From positions 1 through 12,977 of the forward strand of contig JAGXHC010000029.1 of assembly GCA_024636405.1 (NCBI GenBank): a stretch of DNA of 12,977 bases. Reading direction: 5' to 3'. Position numbers and translations under genes: made by a program. Positions 12,117-12,977 of the stretch are shown piece after piece. This stretch comes from Sulfitobacter sp. Its GTDB lineage: Bacteria > Pseudomonadota > Alphaproteobacteria > Rhodobacterales > Rhodobacteraceae. Positions within the stretch are counted from its first letter, which is position 1; each line of letters opens with the position of its first letter. The notes beneath the pieces were generated by a model. It did not search any database, was not told where the DNA came from, and saw nothing but the letters and a program-made list of their open reading frames with translations.

Positions 12117-12977
12117 TCAACCCCCCAGCTTGACGTTGTCGATGCCGACGATCTTGTCATAGGCATAGTAAAGCAGCAGCACGGCAGCCAGCAGGATGGC
12201 CCCAAGTGCCGCCCCCAGACCCCAGTTCAGCGACTGCGAGATGTGATAGGCAATGCGGTTCGAGATGAACGTGCCCGTGGTCCCGCCGACGATTTCGGGC
12301 GTGATGTAGTAACCGATGGACAGAATGAACACGAGGATGGACCCCGCACCGATGCCGGGAATGGATTGCGGGAAATAGACCCGCCAGAAGGCGGTCCAGT
12401 TCGTCGCGCCAAGGCTTTTGGCGGCGCGCAGATAGGTCGGTGCAATGGTCGACATCACGGAATAAAGCGGCAGGATCATGAACGGCAGCAGGATATGGGT
12501 CATCGCAATGATCGTGCCGGTCTGGTTGTTGATCAGCGCAAGCCGGGTGTCATCGCCGACAATGCCGAGCCACACGAGCGTGTCATTGATCACACCTTGT
12601 TGTTGCAACATAACCTTCCACGCGGATGTGCGCACCAAAAGCGATGTCCAGAAGGGCAAAAGAACAAGGATCATCAACAGGTTAGCCGTGCGTGTCGGTA
12701 GATTGGCCAAAATCCACGCCACCGGATAGCCGAGCAGGATGCAAGAGCCGGTGATGATCACGGACATGACCATCGTGCGCCAGAACAATGTCAGATAGAT
12801 CTGCTGGTTCTCGGGGCGCATTTCCGGCCCGTCGGGTGATTTTTGCATGTCCACGGCGTTGAGGAAGTAACCGTTGGTGTATTTCGGGCTATAGGCCTGA
12901 ATCGTGCGCCAGACATCCATGCTCTGCCAGTCTTTGTCGGTCTTGGCGAAAGCTTCGGTAAAGTTGACGGTTTCAAA
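12117..12977 (-). CDS. ABC transporter permease, PotB-like (partial, N-terminus outside window)
   Basis: The frame is open to the last base of the window; 286 C-terminal residues are visible. An internal ATG at 12918-12920 is not the start, since the 19 upstream codons (FETVNFTEAFAKTDKDWQS) read on as protein and look like the periplasmic loop after a first membrane helix. Several hydrophobic segments follow from about the sequence TLFWRTMVMSVIITGSCILL. The EAA loop is present as AAKSLGATNWTAFWRVYFPQ with the usual Gly. It pairs with the PotC-like gene that starts 4 nt after its stop. Substrate is inferred as polyamine from the PotB/PotC resemblance and the amine oxidoreductase in the operon; opines or other cationic compounds are possible. 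Confidence 0.88.
   Translation of the reverse strand, partial: FETVNFTEAFAKTDKDWQSMDVWRTIQAYSPKYTNGYFLNAVDMQKSPDGPEMRPENQQIYLTLFWRTMVMSVIITGSCILLGYPVAWILANLPTRTANLLMILVLLPFWTSLLVRTSAWKVMLQQQGVINDTLVWLGIVGDDTRLALINNQTGTIIAMTHILLPFMILPLYSVMSTIAPTYLRAAKSLGATNWTAFWRVYFPQSIPGIGAGSILVFILSIGYYITPEIVGGTTGTFISNRIAYHISQSLNWGLGAALGAILLAAVLLLYYAYDKIVGIDNVKLGG

Noticed and set aside
11054..12133. 359-codon open frame opposite the PotC-like permease
   Set aside because: Charged, His/Arg/Asp-rich mirror of a membrane-protein gene; no start context or domain.

Overview
This window looks like part of a repABC plasmid or chromid from an alphaproteobacterium, most likely the Roseobacter group of Rhodobacterales. 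The basis is a complete repA-repB-repC module with its counter-transcribed RNA, a rhizobial/roseobacter-style glycerol ABC transporter gene (glpS) beside glpD, a high-GC sequence, and RepC and polyamine-type transporter sequences of roseobacter flavour. Species cannot be named from the sequence.

Left part (1-3.8 kb): a glycerol catabolism locus. glpD (glycerol-3-phosphate dehydrogenase) and glpS (ATPase of a glycerol ABC importer, cut by the window edge) run leftward. A DeoR-family regulator, glpR, is divergent from them. The shared 200-bp intergenic region carries a TTCG-rich candidate operator. glpR appears to start at an ATT codon behind a perfect AGGAGG. A DedA-family membrane protein gene converges on glpR with a 3-nt gap.

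Middle (3.8-5.6 kb): a 370-bp gap holds a 13-bp direct repeat and a possible 37-codon membrane microprotein. A complete aldehyde dehydrogenase gene follows, ending in a GC-rich hairpin.

Replication module (5.6-9.5 kb, leftward): repA (ParA-type ATPase), repB (ParB-type centromere binder) and repC (initiator). The repB-repC gap encodes a short antisense RNA on the + strand, with a consensus -35 box, a 17-bp spacer and a strand-specific terminator. A 14-bp perfect palindrome, the best parS candidate, lies inside the last codons of repC. An AT-rich stretch in the middle of repC is the expected place for the origin.

Right part (9.55-12.98 kb, leftward): two permeases of a spermidine/putrescine-type ABC importer (one cut by the window edge, one with an unusual N-terminal membrane extension) and an FAD-dependent amine-oxidase-like oxidoreductase. 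Together they suggest import and oxidation of a polyamine or related amine. The aldehyde dehydrogenase on the other side of the replication module could in principle use the resulting aldehyde, but nothing in the sequence proves this.

No insertion sequence, CRISPR array, tRNA or rRNA was seen. I saw no wholly new system. The items most worth checking are the ATT start of glpR, the antisense RNA, the parS candidate overlapping repC, the microprotein, and the extended permease.
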